A stretch of DNA of 64,000 bases from Geobacter sp. (GTDB lineage Bacteria > Desulfobacterota > Desulfuromonadia > Geobacterales > Pseudopelobacteraceae): contig WKKS01000003.1 of assembly GCA_009684515.1 (NCBI GenBank), positions 349,763 through 413,762 on the forward strand, in the 5' to 3' direction. Positions 55,360-64,000 of the stretch are shown here, piece by piece. The translations under genes and the position numbers were made by a program. The first letter of the stretch is position 1. Each line of letters opens with the position of its first letter. The notes under the pieces were generated by a model that was not told where the DNA came from, did no database searches, and saw only the letters and a program-made list of their open reading frames with translations.

Positions 55360-56612
55360 GTCGCAGAGAAACTCCTCAGGAACACCTCACATGTTCGTTT
55401 TGCGGTAAAAGCCAGGAAGATGTAAAAAAACTGATCGCTGGCCCTGCAGTCTATATATGTGACGAGTGCATTGAGCTTTGCAATGACATAATTGCCGAAG
55501 AAATGAAGATGGAAGAAACACTCGGACCAGACCTTAAAAAACTGCCAAAGCCGCGTGAAATAAAAGATATTTTAGATGAATATGTAATAGGTCAGGATAA
55601 GGCCAAAAAAGTCCTTTCCGTAGCTGTGTACAATCATTACAAACGCATTGATTCAGGCTCTAAACCTGGTGATGTAGAAATGCAGAAAAGTAATATACTG
55701 TTGCTTGGTCCGACTGGATCTGGGAAAACATTGCTTGCTCAGACTCTGGCTCGCATACTGAAAGTGCCTTTTGCAATGGCAGACGCGACTAACCTCACTG
55801 AAGCCGGCTATGTTGGCGAAGATGTTGAAAACATTATTTTAAGCTTGTTACAAGCCGCTGATTATGATGTTGAACGTGCTCAAAAAGGCATTGTTTATAT
55901 TGACGAGATTGACAAAATTGCCCGAAAAACAGATTCTCCATCAATCACCCGAGATGTTTCGGGAGAGGGAGTCCAACAGGCGCTTCTCAAGATCATTGAG
56001 GGAACTGTAGCTAGCATACCTCCAAAAGGTGGGCGCAAGCACCCGCAACAGGAGTTTATGAAAGTTGATACAACTAATATTCTCTTTATCTGCGGTGGGG
56101 CATTTGCAGGTCTAGAAACAGTTATTCAGCAAAGAATCGGTAATAAAACTCTTGGATTCGGTGCTGACGTCAAAAAACGAGATGAAAAAAAACTGGGTGA
56201 ATTACTAAACAACCTGACCCCCGAAGACCTTTTAAAATATGGCTATATCCCAGAGTTTATCGGTAGATTGCCGATGCTGGCGACCCTTACAGAACTAGAT
56301 GAAGAGGCAATGGTACAAATTCTTAAAGAGCCTAAAAACTCTCTTGTGAAACAATACCAGAAGCTTTTTGATCTCGAAAATGTCCGCCTGCGTTTTACAG
56401 ATGGTTCATTAGTCGCTATTGCTAAGGAGGCGTTGAAAAGAAACACTGGTGCTCGTGGACTTAGAGCCATTCTCGAAAACTCTATGCTCGATATAATGTA
56501 CGATGTTCCATCCCAGCCAAATGTACAGGAAGTCGTGATAAATGAAGATGTAATCAACCATAAGGAAAAACCTATTGTAGTTTATGAGCAAGAGTTGAAA
56601 GACGCGGCATAA
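55356..56612 (+). CDS. clpX: ATP-dependent Clp protease ATP-binding subunit ClpX
   Basis: 418 residues. The N-terminal C4 zinc finger (CSFCGK...CDECIELC) binds substrates and adaptors. The AAA+ core has Walker [13 protein letters not shown], Walker [12 protein letters not shown], the GYVG pore loop and the sensor [10 protein letters not shown]. An IGF-type ClpP-docking loop is present as NKTLGFGAD. It unfolds substrates into ClpP. No lon gene follows here, unlike in many related clusters. Confidence 0.98.
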   Translation: MSRRETPQEHLTCSFCGKSQEDVKKLIAGPAVYICDECIELCNDIIAEEMKMEETLGPDLKKLPKPREIKDILDEYVIGQDKAKKVLSVAVYNHYKRIDSGSKPGDVEMQKSNILLLGPTGSGKTLLAQTLARILKVPFAMADATNLTEAGYVGEDVENIILSLLQAADYDVERAQKGIVYIDEIDKIARKTDSPSITRDVSGEGVQQALLKIIEGTVASIPPKGGRKHPQQEFMKVDTTNILFICGGAFAGLETVIQQRIGNKTLGFGADVKKRDEKKLGELLNNLTPEDLLKYGYIPEFIGRLPMLATLTELDEEAMVQILKEPKNSLVKQYQKLFDLENVRLRFTDGSLVAIAKEALKRNTGARGLRAILENSMLDIMYDVPSQPNVQEVVINEDVINHKEKPIVVYEQELKDAA

Positions 56613-56737
56613 CGTTAAAAGCTTTCCTTTCAGCTGGTTATAAACATAAAATGCTTTATTATATTTTAATAGTTTTCACAAAACACTCAATAATCATTCC
56701 GATGGCCCATAAACTGTAGCTTTGCATGAATTTGTTC

Positions 56738-56766
56738 TTGACACTATCGGCTAAAATCTGTTAAAC
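56738..56766 (+). promoter_or_regulatory. Putative sigma-70 promoter of the HU gene
   Basis: TTGACA (56738-56743) and TTAAAC (56761-56766) are separated by 17 bases, 46 bases before the HU start. The region 56613-56737 holds no clear terminator or other feature. Confidence 0.6.
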
Positions 56767-56812
56767 ACTGTGTCGCTTTGTTATTACAATTAAAATTTAT
56801 CGGAGGTGTACA

Positions 56813-57112
56813 GTGACAAAAGCAGAATTAATCAGTTCAGTAGCAGAACAAGCCGGCCTGAAAAAAGTGGAAGCAGAAAAAGCTGTCGCTGCATTTATTG
56901 CTACCGTCACCTCCGCTCTGAAAGGCGGCGACAAGCTAAGTCTGGTAGGTTTTGGTACTTTCTCAACTTCCAAGCGTTCTGCACGCAAAGGGCAAAATCC
57001 ACAGACTGGTAAAAAGATCGACATCCCTGCTGCCACGGTTCCTAAATTCAAGCCTGGTAAAACTTTGAAAGAAGCAGTGAATGTAGTAGTTTCAACAAAA
57101 AAGAAAAAGTAA
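56813..57112 (+). CDS. hup: HU-family DNA-binding protein
   Basis: 99 residues of the HU/IHF fold. The N-terminal helices are MTKAELISSVAEQAGLKKVE, the DNA-binding arm region is FGTFSTSKRSARKGQNPQTG, and the C-terminal PKFKPGKTLKEAVN strand-helix is typical. Translation starts at GTG, with CGGAGG placed ideally upstream. Nucleoid architecture protein, transcribed from its own promoter after clpX. Confidence 0.95.
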   Translation: MTKAELISSVAEQAGLKKVEAEKAVAAFIATVTSALKGGDKLSLVGFGTFSTSKRSARKGQNPQTGKKIDIPAATVPKFKPGKTLKEAVNVVVSTKKKK

Positions 57113-57118
57113 TTTATT

Positions 57119-57195
57119 GGGGTTGTAGCTCAGTTGGTTAGAGTGCCAGCCTGTCACGCTGGAAGTCGCGGGTTCGAGCCCCGTCAACCCCGCCA
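57119..57195 (+). tRNA. tRNA-Asp (anticodon GTC)
   Basis: Acceptor GGGGTTG/CAACCCC, anticodon arm CCAGC-CTGTCAC-GCTGG with anticodon GTC, T-arm with TTCGAGC, and encoded CCA. It begins 6 bases after the HU stop. Confidence 0.97.
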
Positions 57196-57203
57196 TAAAA
57201 TTA

Positions 57204-57279
57204 GGGCGAATAGCTCAGCTGGGAGAGCGCCAGCCTTACAAGCTGGATGTCACAGGTTCGATCCCTGTTTCGCCCACCA
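57204..57279 (+). tRNA. tRNA-Val (anticodon TAC)
   Basis: Acceptor GGGCGAA/TTCGCCC, anticodon arm CCAGC-CTTACAA-GCTGG with anticodon TAC, T-arm with TTCGATC, and encoded CCA. Eight bases after tRNA-Asp, so both are likely one transcript. Confidence 0.97.
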
Positions 57280-57283
57280 TTAA

Positions 57284-57323
57284 CAAGAAGAGGTCAGACA
57301 ATTTGTCTGACCTCTTCTTGTTT
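57284..57323 (+). terminator. Terminator of the HU/tRNA transcript
   Basis: A perfect 16-bp inverted repeat (CAAGAAGAGGTCAGAC and its complement) around AATTT, followed by TTTC. It separates the tRNAs from the convergent hisS gene, whose stop codon is 44 bases further on. Confidence 0.88.
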
Positions 57324-57366
57324 CAACTTTGAATTAGTTATTGCATTCATATTTAGCAACTACTTA

Positions 57367-58614
57367 TCAATGCATAAGAGTTTTTACAACCTCTTCAACA
57401 ACCAATGCAGATTCTACAATTGCACCATCAGACATTCGTTTGAAAATTGCCTTTCCAGAGTTAACTTCATTCTCCCCCAGTACGACGCTGTAGCGCACTT
57501 TCAGCTTATCAGCACGTCGCATTTGGCTCTTGAGGCTTTTCCCTTCATAATCGATTTCAACGCGCACTCCAGACTTTAATAAACCATCCATCAATCGAAA
57601 CGCAGTATCTCGTTCCACACTGCCCATTGTAGCTATGAACAGATCCGGAGTTCCTAAGAAATCACGTTGTCCCAATAGTAACGCCACACGCTCCAGACCA
57701 ATCGCAAAACCAATTCCGGGGAGTGTTGGGCCACCCAGTTGAGATATTAGACCGTCATAGCGGCCACCAGCAGCCACAGCCGACTGGGAGCCCAGCAAAC
57801 CAGTAACCATTTCAAATGTAGTACGAGTATAATAATCCAAACCACGGACCATTCGAGAATTAATTGTGTAAGGAGTGGCGGATATTGCCAGATAATTCCT
57901 GACACTTTCAAAGTGTTGCTCGCATTCACCGCATAGGTGATCTAATACAGACGGGGCCCCAGCCGTTGCTTCGACACAACCAGGTACCTTGCAATCAAGC
58001 GTACGCAATGGATTTGTACTCAAACGGCGCTTGCAGTCAGCACATAGAGATTCGTGCCTTTTTTCAAGAAATTCACAGAGAGCGGTACGATAAGCCGGGC
58101 GGCAGTCCGGACACCCCAGAGAGTTAACCTGAAGAACGGGTTCATCTAATCCTATTTCCCGAAAGAAATGTACCAGCATATTTAAAACCTGTGCATCGGC
58201 TAGCGGATCAGATACTCCGGTAATTTCGGCTCCGATCTGGTGAAATTGACGATAGCGTCCCTTCTGAGGCCTCTCGTATCTGAACATCGGGCCAAGGTAG
58301 TATAACTTATTTACGGGGTCCTGTGCATACAGCTTGTGTTCAATGAAAGCGCGCATGACACCGGCAGTTCCCTCCGGACGTAATGTGACACTGTTTTCGC
58401 CTTTGTCTGTAAAGGAATACATTTCTTTTTCAACTATGTCAGTGGCATCTCCAATAGACCGACAAAACAGGTCTGTCTTTTCCATGATCGGCACTCTGAT
58501 TTCACCAAAACCATTCAGTTCAAAGACACGGCGTGCAGATTGTTCAATATAGTGCCAACGGGAAGATTCGCTGGAAAGAATATCATTAAATCCTTTGATT
58601 GCTGTAATTGCCAC
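57367..58614 (-). CDS. hisS: Histidyl-tRNA synthetase
   Basis: 415 residues of a class II synthetase. Motif 1 lies in the IRVPIMEKTDLF region and motif 2 in MFRYERPQKGRYRQFHQIG. The histidine-A motif is RGLDYYTRTTFE, motif 3 is PGIGFAIGLERVALLL, and an anticodon-binding domain is at the C-terminus. A GTG at 58614 is the likely start, placed after AAGGGGTG. It charges tRNA-His. Confidence 0.97.
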   Translation of the reverse strand: MAITAIKGFNDILSSESSRWHYIEQSARRVFELNGFGEIRVPIMEKTDLFCRSIGDATDIVEKEMYSFTDKGENSVTLRPEGTAGVMRAFIEHKLYAQDPVNKLYYLGPMFRYERPQKGRYRQFHQIGAEITGVSDPLADAQVLNMLVHFFREIGLDEPVLQVNSLGCPDCRPAYRTALCEFLEKRHESLCADCKRRLSTNPLRTLDCKVPGCVEATAGAPSVLDHLCGECEQHFESVRNYLAISATPYTINSRMVRGLDYYTRTTFEMVTGLLGSQSAVAAGGRYDGLISQLGGPTLPGIGFAIGLERVALLLGQRDFLGTPDLFIATMGSVERDTAFRLMDGLLKSGVRVEIDYEGKSLKSQMRRADKLKVRYSVVLGENEVNSGKAIFKRMSDGAIVESALVVEEVVKTLMH

Positions 58615-58639
58615 GTTTCACCCCTTTTGCGATTTGTAT

Positions 58640-58690
58640 AAAAGAAAAAGTCCATTCACACGTAGCTAAAGCAGCGTGGAACGGACTTTA
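58640..58690 (-). terminator. Intrinsic terminator between the GGDEF gene and hisS
   Basis: AAAGTCC (58648-58654) and GGACTTT (58683-58689) close a longer interrupted stem that also includes TTC/GAA and CACG/CGTG. On the minus strand it is followed by TTTTTCTTTTAT. Confidence 0.85.
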
Positions 58691-58704
58691 TTGTACATAT
58701 TTAT

Positions 58705-60069
58705 TTAGGAAATACTATCTATCCGTTGAATACAGTTTTTACCGGATGCCTTGCCTACGTACATGGCCTTATCCGCCATCTCTATCAACTCCTCTTTCTT
58801 GGTTGCATCATCAGGACAGCACGCATACCCAATGCTACAGGTCAGACGAATGTCGCGACCTTCACTGTGCAGAAATAAATGGGCCTCTACCTGACGTCTT
58901 ATACGCTCTGCAACTACCTCTGCCAGTTCACAAGGGGTTTCTACAAGTATGGCGGTATATTCATCACCTCCGTAACGAATAACAACATCCACATCACGAA
59001 CAGATTTTTTCAGCAATGCTCCAAATTCTGCCAGAACCCGACTCCCAACCAGGTGACCGTGAGTATCATTAACTGATTTAAAACCATCAACATCTATAAA
59101 CAGAATAGCAAGATGTGAAGCATAACGCTCCACCCTTTTCATCTCTCTCTCCAGAGCTATGTCCAGGTAGCGGTGGTTAAAAAGACCGCTTATGTCATCG
59201 ATAAAAAGCATCTCTTTTGCGTGCGAAAAGGATTCGGCGTTAGCAAAAGCATTTGCAGACTGTTCTATGAGAAATATAATATTTTTGCTGAACGGAGAAA
59301 TGTCCGGCAGTTCTTGATCGATATCGTTAAACAGTGCTATGACGCCCCGGTATATCGTTTGATTATAAATATGAACCAGATAAGCTTCACTGAATCCATC
59401 TGGAGTGTCGGGAGAGATTAGTCGAATTCGCTGGAACTGCTGCTGAACCGGAGGCGAATCGGATAGCGCCGACAGTATTTCTGCTGCCAGTATATTTCCC
59501 GATTCAGGCGAAATATTCTTTGTTTCATTAAGTTCAAGCTTGCCACCGGCCAGAAAAAAACCAAGTGCTCTGTTGATACCTGTTTCGCGGGCAATTGAAT
59601 CTATCAGAAGTTGATAGACTCGGCTAATATCCAGGCAGCCGGCGATAGTCTGACTAGCCTGAAATAATGTCAGCATTTTTTTAAGTTCTTCATTTTCATC
59701 TAACAACTTGCGCTGCTGCATACACTGAGCAACGGAATGCTTAAATTCGTCCGAGTTGACCGGCTTTACCAAATAATCGCTGGCACCATGTTTCAAAGCA
59801 TAGATAGCGGATTCAAGATTGGCATTGCCGGTAACCATAATTACATCAACCCATGGATAACTTTCACGCACCCGTGAAAGAATCTCCAAACCATTTATGT
59901 CAGGCATGACAAGGTCAGTGACTACAAGGTCATATGAGCCACTAGCAAGCATCGCAAGTGCCTCACTGCCACAGGAGGCACAATCCACCTGATAACCCTC
60001 ATTTGTCAGAAGGTCGGTGAACATCTCGCGAAACAACCTGTCATCTTCAACCACTAGAATTGTATTCAT
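58705..60069 (-). CDS. Response regulator with GGDEF domain (diguanylate cyclase)
   Basis: About 454 residues from the ATG at 60069; an alternative start 9 bases upstream is in frame. The receiver domain has the acidic pocket VVEDD, phospho-acceptor Asp52 (VVTDLVMPD) and the YLVKP lysine. A GAF-like middle segment (about 140-290) follows. The C-terminal GGDEF domain carries GGDEY at the active site and a canonical inhibitory site, RDVD, five residues ahead of it. It should make c-di-GMP under phosphorylation control with product feedback. No histidine kinase gene is adjacent. Confidence 0.94.
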   Translation of the reverse strand: MNTILVVEDDRLFREMFTDLLTNEGYQVDCASCGSEALAMLASGSYDLVVTDLVMPDINGLEILSRVRESYPWVDVIMVTGNANLESAIYALKHGASDYLVKPVNSDEFKHSVAQCMQQRKLLDENEELKKMLTLFQASQTIAGCLDISRVYQLLIDSIARETGINRALGFFLAGGKLELNETKNISPESGNILAAEILSALSDSPPVQQQFQRIRLISPDTPDGFSEAYLVHIYNQTIYRGVIALFNDIDQELPDISPFSKNIIFLIEQSANAFANAESFSHAKEMLFIDDISGLFNHRYLDIALEREMKRVERYASHLAILFIDVDGFKSVNDTHGHLVGSRVLAEFGALLKKSVRDVDVVIRYGGDEYTAILVETPCELAEVVAERIRRQVEAHLFLHSEGRDIRLTCSIGYACCPDDATKKEELIEMADKAMYVGKASGKNCIQRIDSIS

Positions 60070-60154
60070 ACGAACCACTCTGGTGCAGTTATTATAGTAT
60101 TACTGATACTTCTTGTACTCTATTTACACAAACAGTGTCAAACAGCATTATCAA

Positions 60155-62566
60155 TCACTTTGGCCTATAATTGGCGTTAACAGTAACTCTTCTGCTGCCA
60201 TCACTTATCAGTTCGACAGTGCCATCAAGGTCAGTACGATAAACTTCAATCCTCTTGGATTTCAACAAATCCAAAGTCCTTCCTGATGGCAGTCCAAAAC
60301 TATTAGCCGCTCCGACAGAAATAAGGGCAACCCGTGGCTGTACTAGATTGATGAACTCATCAGAGGTTGAATACCCGCTTCCATGATGCCCCACCTTGAG
60401 CACTGTGGATTTGAGTTCGTAACCTTGAGTGATTATGTGATGTTCGGCATCAAATCCTGCATCAGCTGTAAAAAGCATGCTGAAGTCACCATAGCTGATG
60501 CGAAAGACCAGAGACTCTTCATTTGCGTCATGAACAACGTTCTTTTTATCTGAATCATTATGCTTGGATGGTGATAATACATCAAGGACCACACCTCCTG
60601 AAAGCTTGATAGAATCTTCCGCAGAAAGCTGTTTGACCTGAACTTGCCGTTCTTGCAGTGCAGATTTAAGTTCTTTGAAATGTATGCTTGAATAAGTATC
60701 GGAAGTTGTCAATAATGACCCAACTTGCATGTTTTTAACAACAAAAGACAATCCTCCGATGTGGTCCGGATGATCATGAGTCAGAATTATCCGCTCAATT
60801 TTTCTTACTCCGAGGGATTCAAGTGCAGGGAGCAGAATGCGCTGCCCAAAATCCTTATCATTATCCTGTAAATAGCCACCACCGTCTACCAACATATTGG
60901 AACCATCCGGCAGGCGCAAAAGCAATGCCTCACACTGGCCAACACTCAGCATCGTGATATGCAAACGATTGTCGGCAGCCGGAGGTTCTGCAAGATGCAT
61001 CGCAATAACTGCAAATGGAATAACAGCCGCAAAAGTCAGACGTTTCTGCTGACTCTCTACAAAAGTTACTATTGACATTAACAACAGAAAAAACAACATA
61101 TCCCAAGAGGTTATATTGGGAAAGCGCATCACAGGTAAGGTAGAAAACAGCTCGACAATCTTATTTGAGGCGTAAATCAGTTTTGCTGTCGGCCAAAGCA
61201 AAATATTTGAGAATGCCGGAAATACGGAGATCAATGGAAGGACACAGAAACCTGCAATTACGGCCCCATATCCCAACAATGGAACTATCAGAAAATTAGT
61301 CAGAATACCATTAAAGGATGCTACTTTGAAGACATACAGAACCGGTATCAATGTTGTGAATGTGGCAGCTACAGATGCTGCAATAAACTGAATGAACTTG
61401 ACCGCCCATGGAGGTGTCGCATCCGGAATATGTTTAGTCAATGCAGGAACAGCAATGATAATTCCCCATAAAGATAAAAAAGAGAGCTGAAATGAAATGT
61501 CAAACAAAGTGGCAGGGTCTATGGCAATTAGAAAAAATGCCGCCACCAGTAATGCATTTATGGAGTCGCTCTCTCTTTCGATATACAGAGCCAAAGCGCA
61601 AGCAATCAGCATAATTACCGAACGCGCAGTCGCCGGGGCATTGCCGGTCAGAAACAGATAAAACAACATTGACGGAACAGCAAGAATAACTGAAACCTGC
61701 CGCACATTCCACATCAGAGTCAGTAACTCGAAATGCTTTAAAACCCAAAGGGAAACCAGACTAATAAACGCCGCAATTATTCCGACATGAAAACCTGATA
61801 TTGACAAAATGTGGTTTACACCGGCCCTTGTGTAAGCGTCTGAAAGGTCCTTTGGAATCCGTTTCTGGTCTCCAAGCAGTAAAGCGGTAATAACCGACGA
61901 TATCCTATCGTCTGGCAACGCCTCTCTGATGACATCGCCCAACCGCTTGGCAGCAACATCAATATTTCTTTGAAAAGACTCTTCGGCACCACCGCGAATA
62001 AGAGTTATCTCATGCTGGGAGGCAACTCGCCCGACTGCTGATATTCCTTGAAACGAAAGATAACGAGGGTAATCAAATTCACCTGGAAGGCCCAATCTAC
62101 GCGGAAAGGATATTGTTGTTTTAAAACGGATACGATCACCAATCGAGTAAGACAGATCTCCATGTGCAACATTCAACATAAGTGCGCCAAAGACTTCCTC
62201 GGTACGATTTGATAATACCAACCGTTCAGCATTTACAACCAGGCGGCTCCCATCCGGCCCCACAGTCGGTCGTTTTGCAACCAAACCTTCCAATATGACG
62301 GGTGATTTCGAGATCTTTGATTCGATTCGGGACAAAGAGACAGGCGGAGTAACCAACGGAACAAGTGCATACAATCCCCATGCGAAAAAAAACAGGGCAG
62401 CACATACGGAACAAATGCGCTGGTCGCGATGAAACAAGGAAAGAAACAAGCAGGCAAATATGGCAACAAGGAGCTGAAGCGAGCATGTTCGATTCAGCAT
62501 AACTGAAACTGTCAAACCGGAGGCCATATACACAAACGGTATCAGAAACGGCCATTGCCGGAACAT
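60155..62566 (-). CDS. comEC: DNA internalization-related competence protein ComEC/Rec2
   Basis: 803 residues. A DUF4131-like N-terminal membrane and OB-fold part is followed by the Competence domain with about eight helices (GVNHILSISGFHVGIIAAFI is its signature). The C-terminal metallo-beta-lactamase domain has THDHPDHIGG and VGHHGSGYSTSDEF. ComEC is the inner-membrane channel for single-stranded DNA uptake; the MBL domain probably degrades the other strand. No other competence gene is adjacent, though a PilB-type ATPase lies at 45-47 kb. Confidence 0.95.
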   Translation of the reverse strand: MFRQWPFLIPFVYMASGLTVSVMLNRTCSLQLLVAIFACLFLSLFHRDQRICSVCAALFFFAWGLYALVPLVTPPVSLSRIESKISKSPVILEGLVAKRPTVGPDGSRLVVNAERLVLSNRTEEVFGALMLNVAHGDLSYSIGDRIRFKTTISFPRRLGLPGEFDYPRYLSFQGISAVGRVASQHEITLIRGGAEESFQRNIDVAAKRLGDVIREALPDDRISSVITALLLGDQKRIPKDLSDAYTRAGVNHILSISGFHVGIIAAFISLVSLWVLKHFELLTLMWNVRQVSVILAVPSMLFYLFLTGNAPATARSVIMLIACALALYIERESDSINALLVAAFFLIAIDPATLFDISFQLSFLSLWGIIIAVPALTKHIPDATPPWAVKFIQFIAASVAATFTTLIPVLYVFKVASFNGILTNFLIVPLLGYGAVIAGFCVLPLISVFPAFSNILLWPTAKLIYASNKIVELFSTLPVMRFPNITSWDMLFFLLLMSIVTFVESQQKRLTFAAVIPFAVIAMHLAEPPAADNRLHITMLSVGQCEALLLRLPDGSNMLVDGGGYLQDNDKDFGQRILLPALESLGVRKIERIILTHDHPDHIGGLSFVVKNMQVGSLLTTSDTYSSIHFKELKSALQERQVQVKQLSAEDSIKLSGGVVLDVLSPSKHNDSDKKNVVHDANEESLVFRISYGDFSMLFTADAGFDAEHHIITQGYELKSTVLKVGHHGSGYSTSDEFINLVQPRVALISVGAANSFGLPSGRTLDLLKSKRIEVYRTDLDGTVELISDGSRRVTVNANYRPK

Positions 62567-62575
62567 TGCAGTAAG

Positions 62576-63730
62576 TTACCTTATCAGCGCATTGGAATTA
62601 ATGATTGATTTAAGTGTTGAATCTGCTTCATCAAAGGATATAACACGCTCTGGCGGACCTGGAATACCGCTTATAGCAAGAAAATCAGTGGGCTTAATAC
62701 TTTTCGCGGACAAATACAGCGCATCAATGCCACCCATTGGAGGCAGGTTAACCTTTATTAGGTTGTCACCAGATTCAAGCCGGAACAATCCTAATTGAAC
62801 AATTGAAAGGTAAGGCTTGGACAACACATCAAACGAAACTTCGTTAACGCTTCCTGTAATGTGCCCTCCCATTACATTTGCCGTAATACCAAAATAACCG
62901 GCCGTTGAACTTTTTACTGGTATCTGGATTTCTGAGCCATGATAATCGGCCCTGACCCATTCAGCAGAGTTGAATTTCCCAAATTCTTCAGTTTTAGTAA
63001 CCGCCGCCGTTGAAGGAATAGTTGCCGATTCAAATACAGTCACTTTTTGGGGTGTACTCTGGTTGGATTCAGGCAATTGACCATGACGTCCCGTTAAAGA
63101 TACCACAACTTCAGACAACTGGGCTGCAGTCAACGGCTCTTTAAAACGCCAGCCTGCCATCGGCTGTATCATCGTGACGTCTGGCGCAGTAAAAGAAAAT
63201 GAGTCTATCGCTCCTTCTGGAGGTATAGTTACCCGAATTTTCACAACGCCTGCTTTTAAAGAAGTTTTGCCAACCTCTACTACCTTAAAAGTGTCTGAAT
63301 TAGAACTGGCTGAAAACTGTTTATCACCAATATTCCAAATAAATCCATTGCCTTTAATTATCGCTTGCAGGATGTATTCACCCTTGATCGGAAGCAATGT
63401 CGTGAAATCTGCAGTAGTAGAATCAGAAACTCCCATAATCCAGCCCTTGCCGGTAAAAGGTCCGTATATGGTGAAACTTCGTACGGTCACTCTATCTGTT
63501 GCTTCATTAAATGCATTTTCAGCCTCGTAAGTGTAAGTACGTTTACCCCCCAGTATTTGCAAATAATCCCTGTCAAGCGTCTCTTTCGCTAAACCCTTAT
63601 CCCAGTTAAGTCGCTGAAACAATAATTGAACAAATGATTTTTGAGTAAACATGGTACTTAAGTCAGCTGCCCAAACTGTTGAATGACACATGAAAATTGC
63701 TACTGTAATCAATCTTATGACTTGCAGCAT
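62576..63730 (-). CDS. Secreted protein with two related beta-sandwich-like domains
   Basis: 384 residues. A signal peptide (LITVAIFMCHSTVWA, cleavage after WAA) leads to a mature part with two similar halves. Residues of about 100-185 (EYILQAIIKGNG to PPEGAIDSFSFTAPD) and about 265-345 (YFGITANVMGGH to PPMGGIDALYLSAKS) share the order of strands and the PPxGxIDxxxx turn. The fold resembles carbohydrate-binding-module sandwiches, which is inference. GGAGG precedes the ATG. The stop lies 9 bases before comEC, so the two are probably co-transcribed. Function unknown. Confidence 0.75.
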   Translation of the reverse strand: MLQVIRLITVAIFMCHSTVWAADLSTMFTQKSFVQLLFQRLNWDKGLAKETLDRDYLQILGGKRTYTYEAENAFNEATDRVTVRSFTIYGPFTGKGWIMGVSDSTTADFTTLLPIKGEYILQAIIKGNGFIWNIGDKQFSASSNSDTFKVVEVGKTSLKAGVVKIRVTIPPEGAIDSFSFTAPDVTMIQPMAGWRFKEPLTAAQLSEVVVSLTGRHGQLPESNQSTPQKVTVFESATIPSTAAVTKTEEFGKFNSAEWVRADYHGSEIQIPVKSSTAGYFGITANVMGGHITGSVNEVSFDVLSKPYLSIVQLGLFRLESGDNLIKVNLPPMGGIDALYLSAKSIKPTDFLAISGIPGPPERVISFDEADSTLKSIINSNALIR

Positions 63731-64000
63731 GGAAATGCCTCCAATGAATTATTTTTCCATCTGTCTGTATATTCACTGTTTTTTATAATCGAATACACTT
63801 GCGGAATATAGCATAGGTCATGCTACTTGAAAACATGACAATTGAATGTTAAAGGTTATTTGTTTGGGTACAATCTATCAAACACTGACTGCAACAAATA
63901 ACATCAACCGCGGAGCAACCTGGATGAAAGAAGTTAGCGTATCGTTCTTTCTGTAAATTTATTAAAGCCTGACAAAAAGGCAGGCCAGGGTCATTCTCTT
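63731..64000. other. Right-edge intergenic region without a recognised gene
   Basis: No protein or RNA gene is recognised. A ten-codon frame (63924-63956, MKEVSVSFFL) has GGAG upstream and is followed by a short hairpin (GCCTG/CAGGC, 63967-63985). This could be a leader peptide for a gene beyond the window, but the evidence is thin. Confidence 0.3.

Overview
The window reads as chromosome of a deltaproteobacterium of the Desulfuromonadia (Geobacter/Pelobacter group). The inference rests on several features: a rimP-nusA-rnpM-infB-rbfA-nrnA-truB block, a TatD-radical SAM fusion, a PtsP with an N-terminal GAF domain, a SelD that itself carries an in-frame UGA (selenocysteine), a GEMM-type riboswitch, and many signalling and secretion genes. 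The species is not fixed by anything seen here.

Bases 1-4.7 kb are a rearranged accessory region. A DJ-1/PfpI-like gene runs off the left edge. It is followed by a large SPFH (flotillin-like) membrane protein with at least five clear tandem repeats of about 74 residues, preceded by a GEMM-like (cyclic dinucleotide) riboswitch and an intrinsic terminator. Between this gene and htpG lie scars of a second copy of the same locus (a PfpI 5' fragment, an SPFH 3' fragment and the SPFH upstream region), interrupted by two copies of a roughly 215-bp repeat.

From 4.7 to 16 kb come htpG and a secreted DUF4410-like protein. Then follows a tightly overlapping minus-strand operon: TPR protein, UbiD-family decarboxylase, ABC-2 ATPase and permease, and ccoG-ccoI-ccoS. 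The last three are assembly factors for cbb3 oxidase, but no ccoNOQP is present. The region 16.1-18.7 kb looks like a decayed tRNA-associated island. It has an intact tRNA-Ala at one end and a degenerate 3' half of the same tRNA at the other, with a complete IS4-family element and two small genes between them.

After tRNA-His, 19.0-25.7 kb holds a complete four-gene Wadjet (JetABCD) plasmid-defence operon with overlapping or nearly abutting genes. Next are TPR and TatD/radical SAM genes, ptsP, alr, the selenocysteine selD, a RACo-like ASKHA ATPase and purH-purD-purE. The minus-strand translation operon (rimP to truB) follows.

Upstream of that operon lies an AT-richer group: a PilB/GspE ATPase, a LysM protein, a membrane protein with a receiver-like N-terminus, and a 2-oxoglutarate dehydrogenase E1 gene without a neighbouring E2. 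On the plus strand follow tRNA-Leu, tig-clpP-clpX, an HU gene, tRNA-Asp and tRNA-Val. The right end carries hisS, a receiver-GGDEF diguanylate cyclase, comEC and a secreted protein with an internal duplication. The last 270 bases hold no recognisable gene.

All family assignments come from reading motifs by eye. No database search was run.
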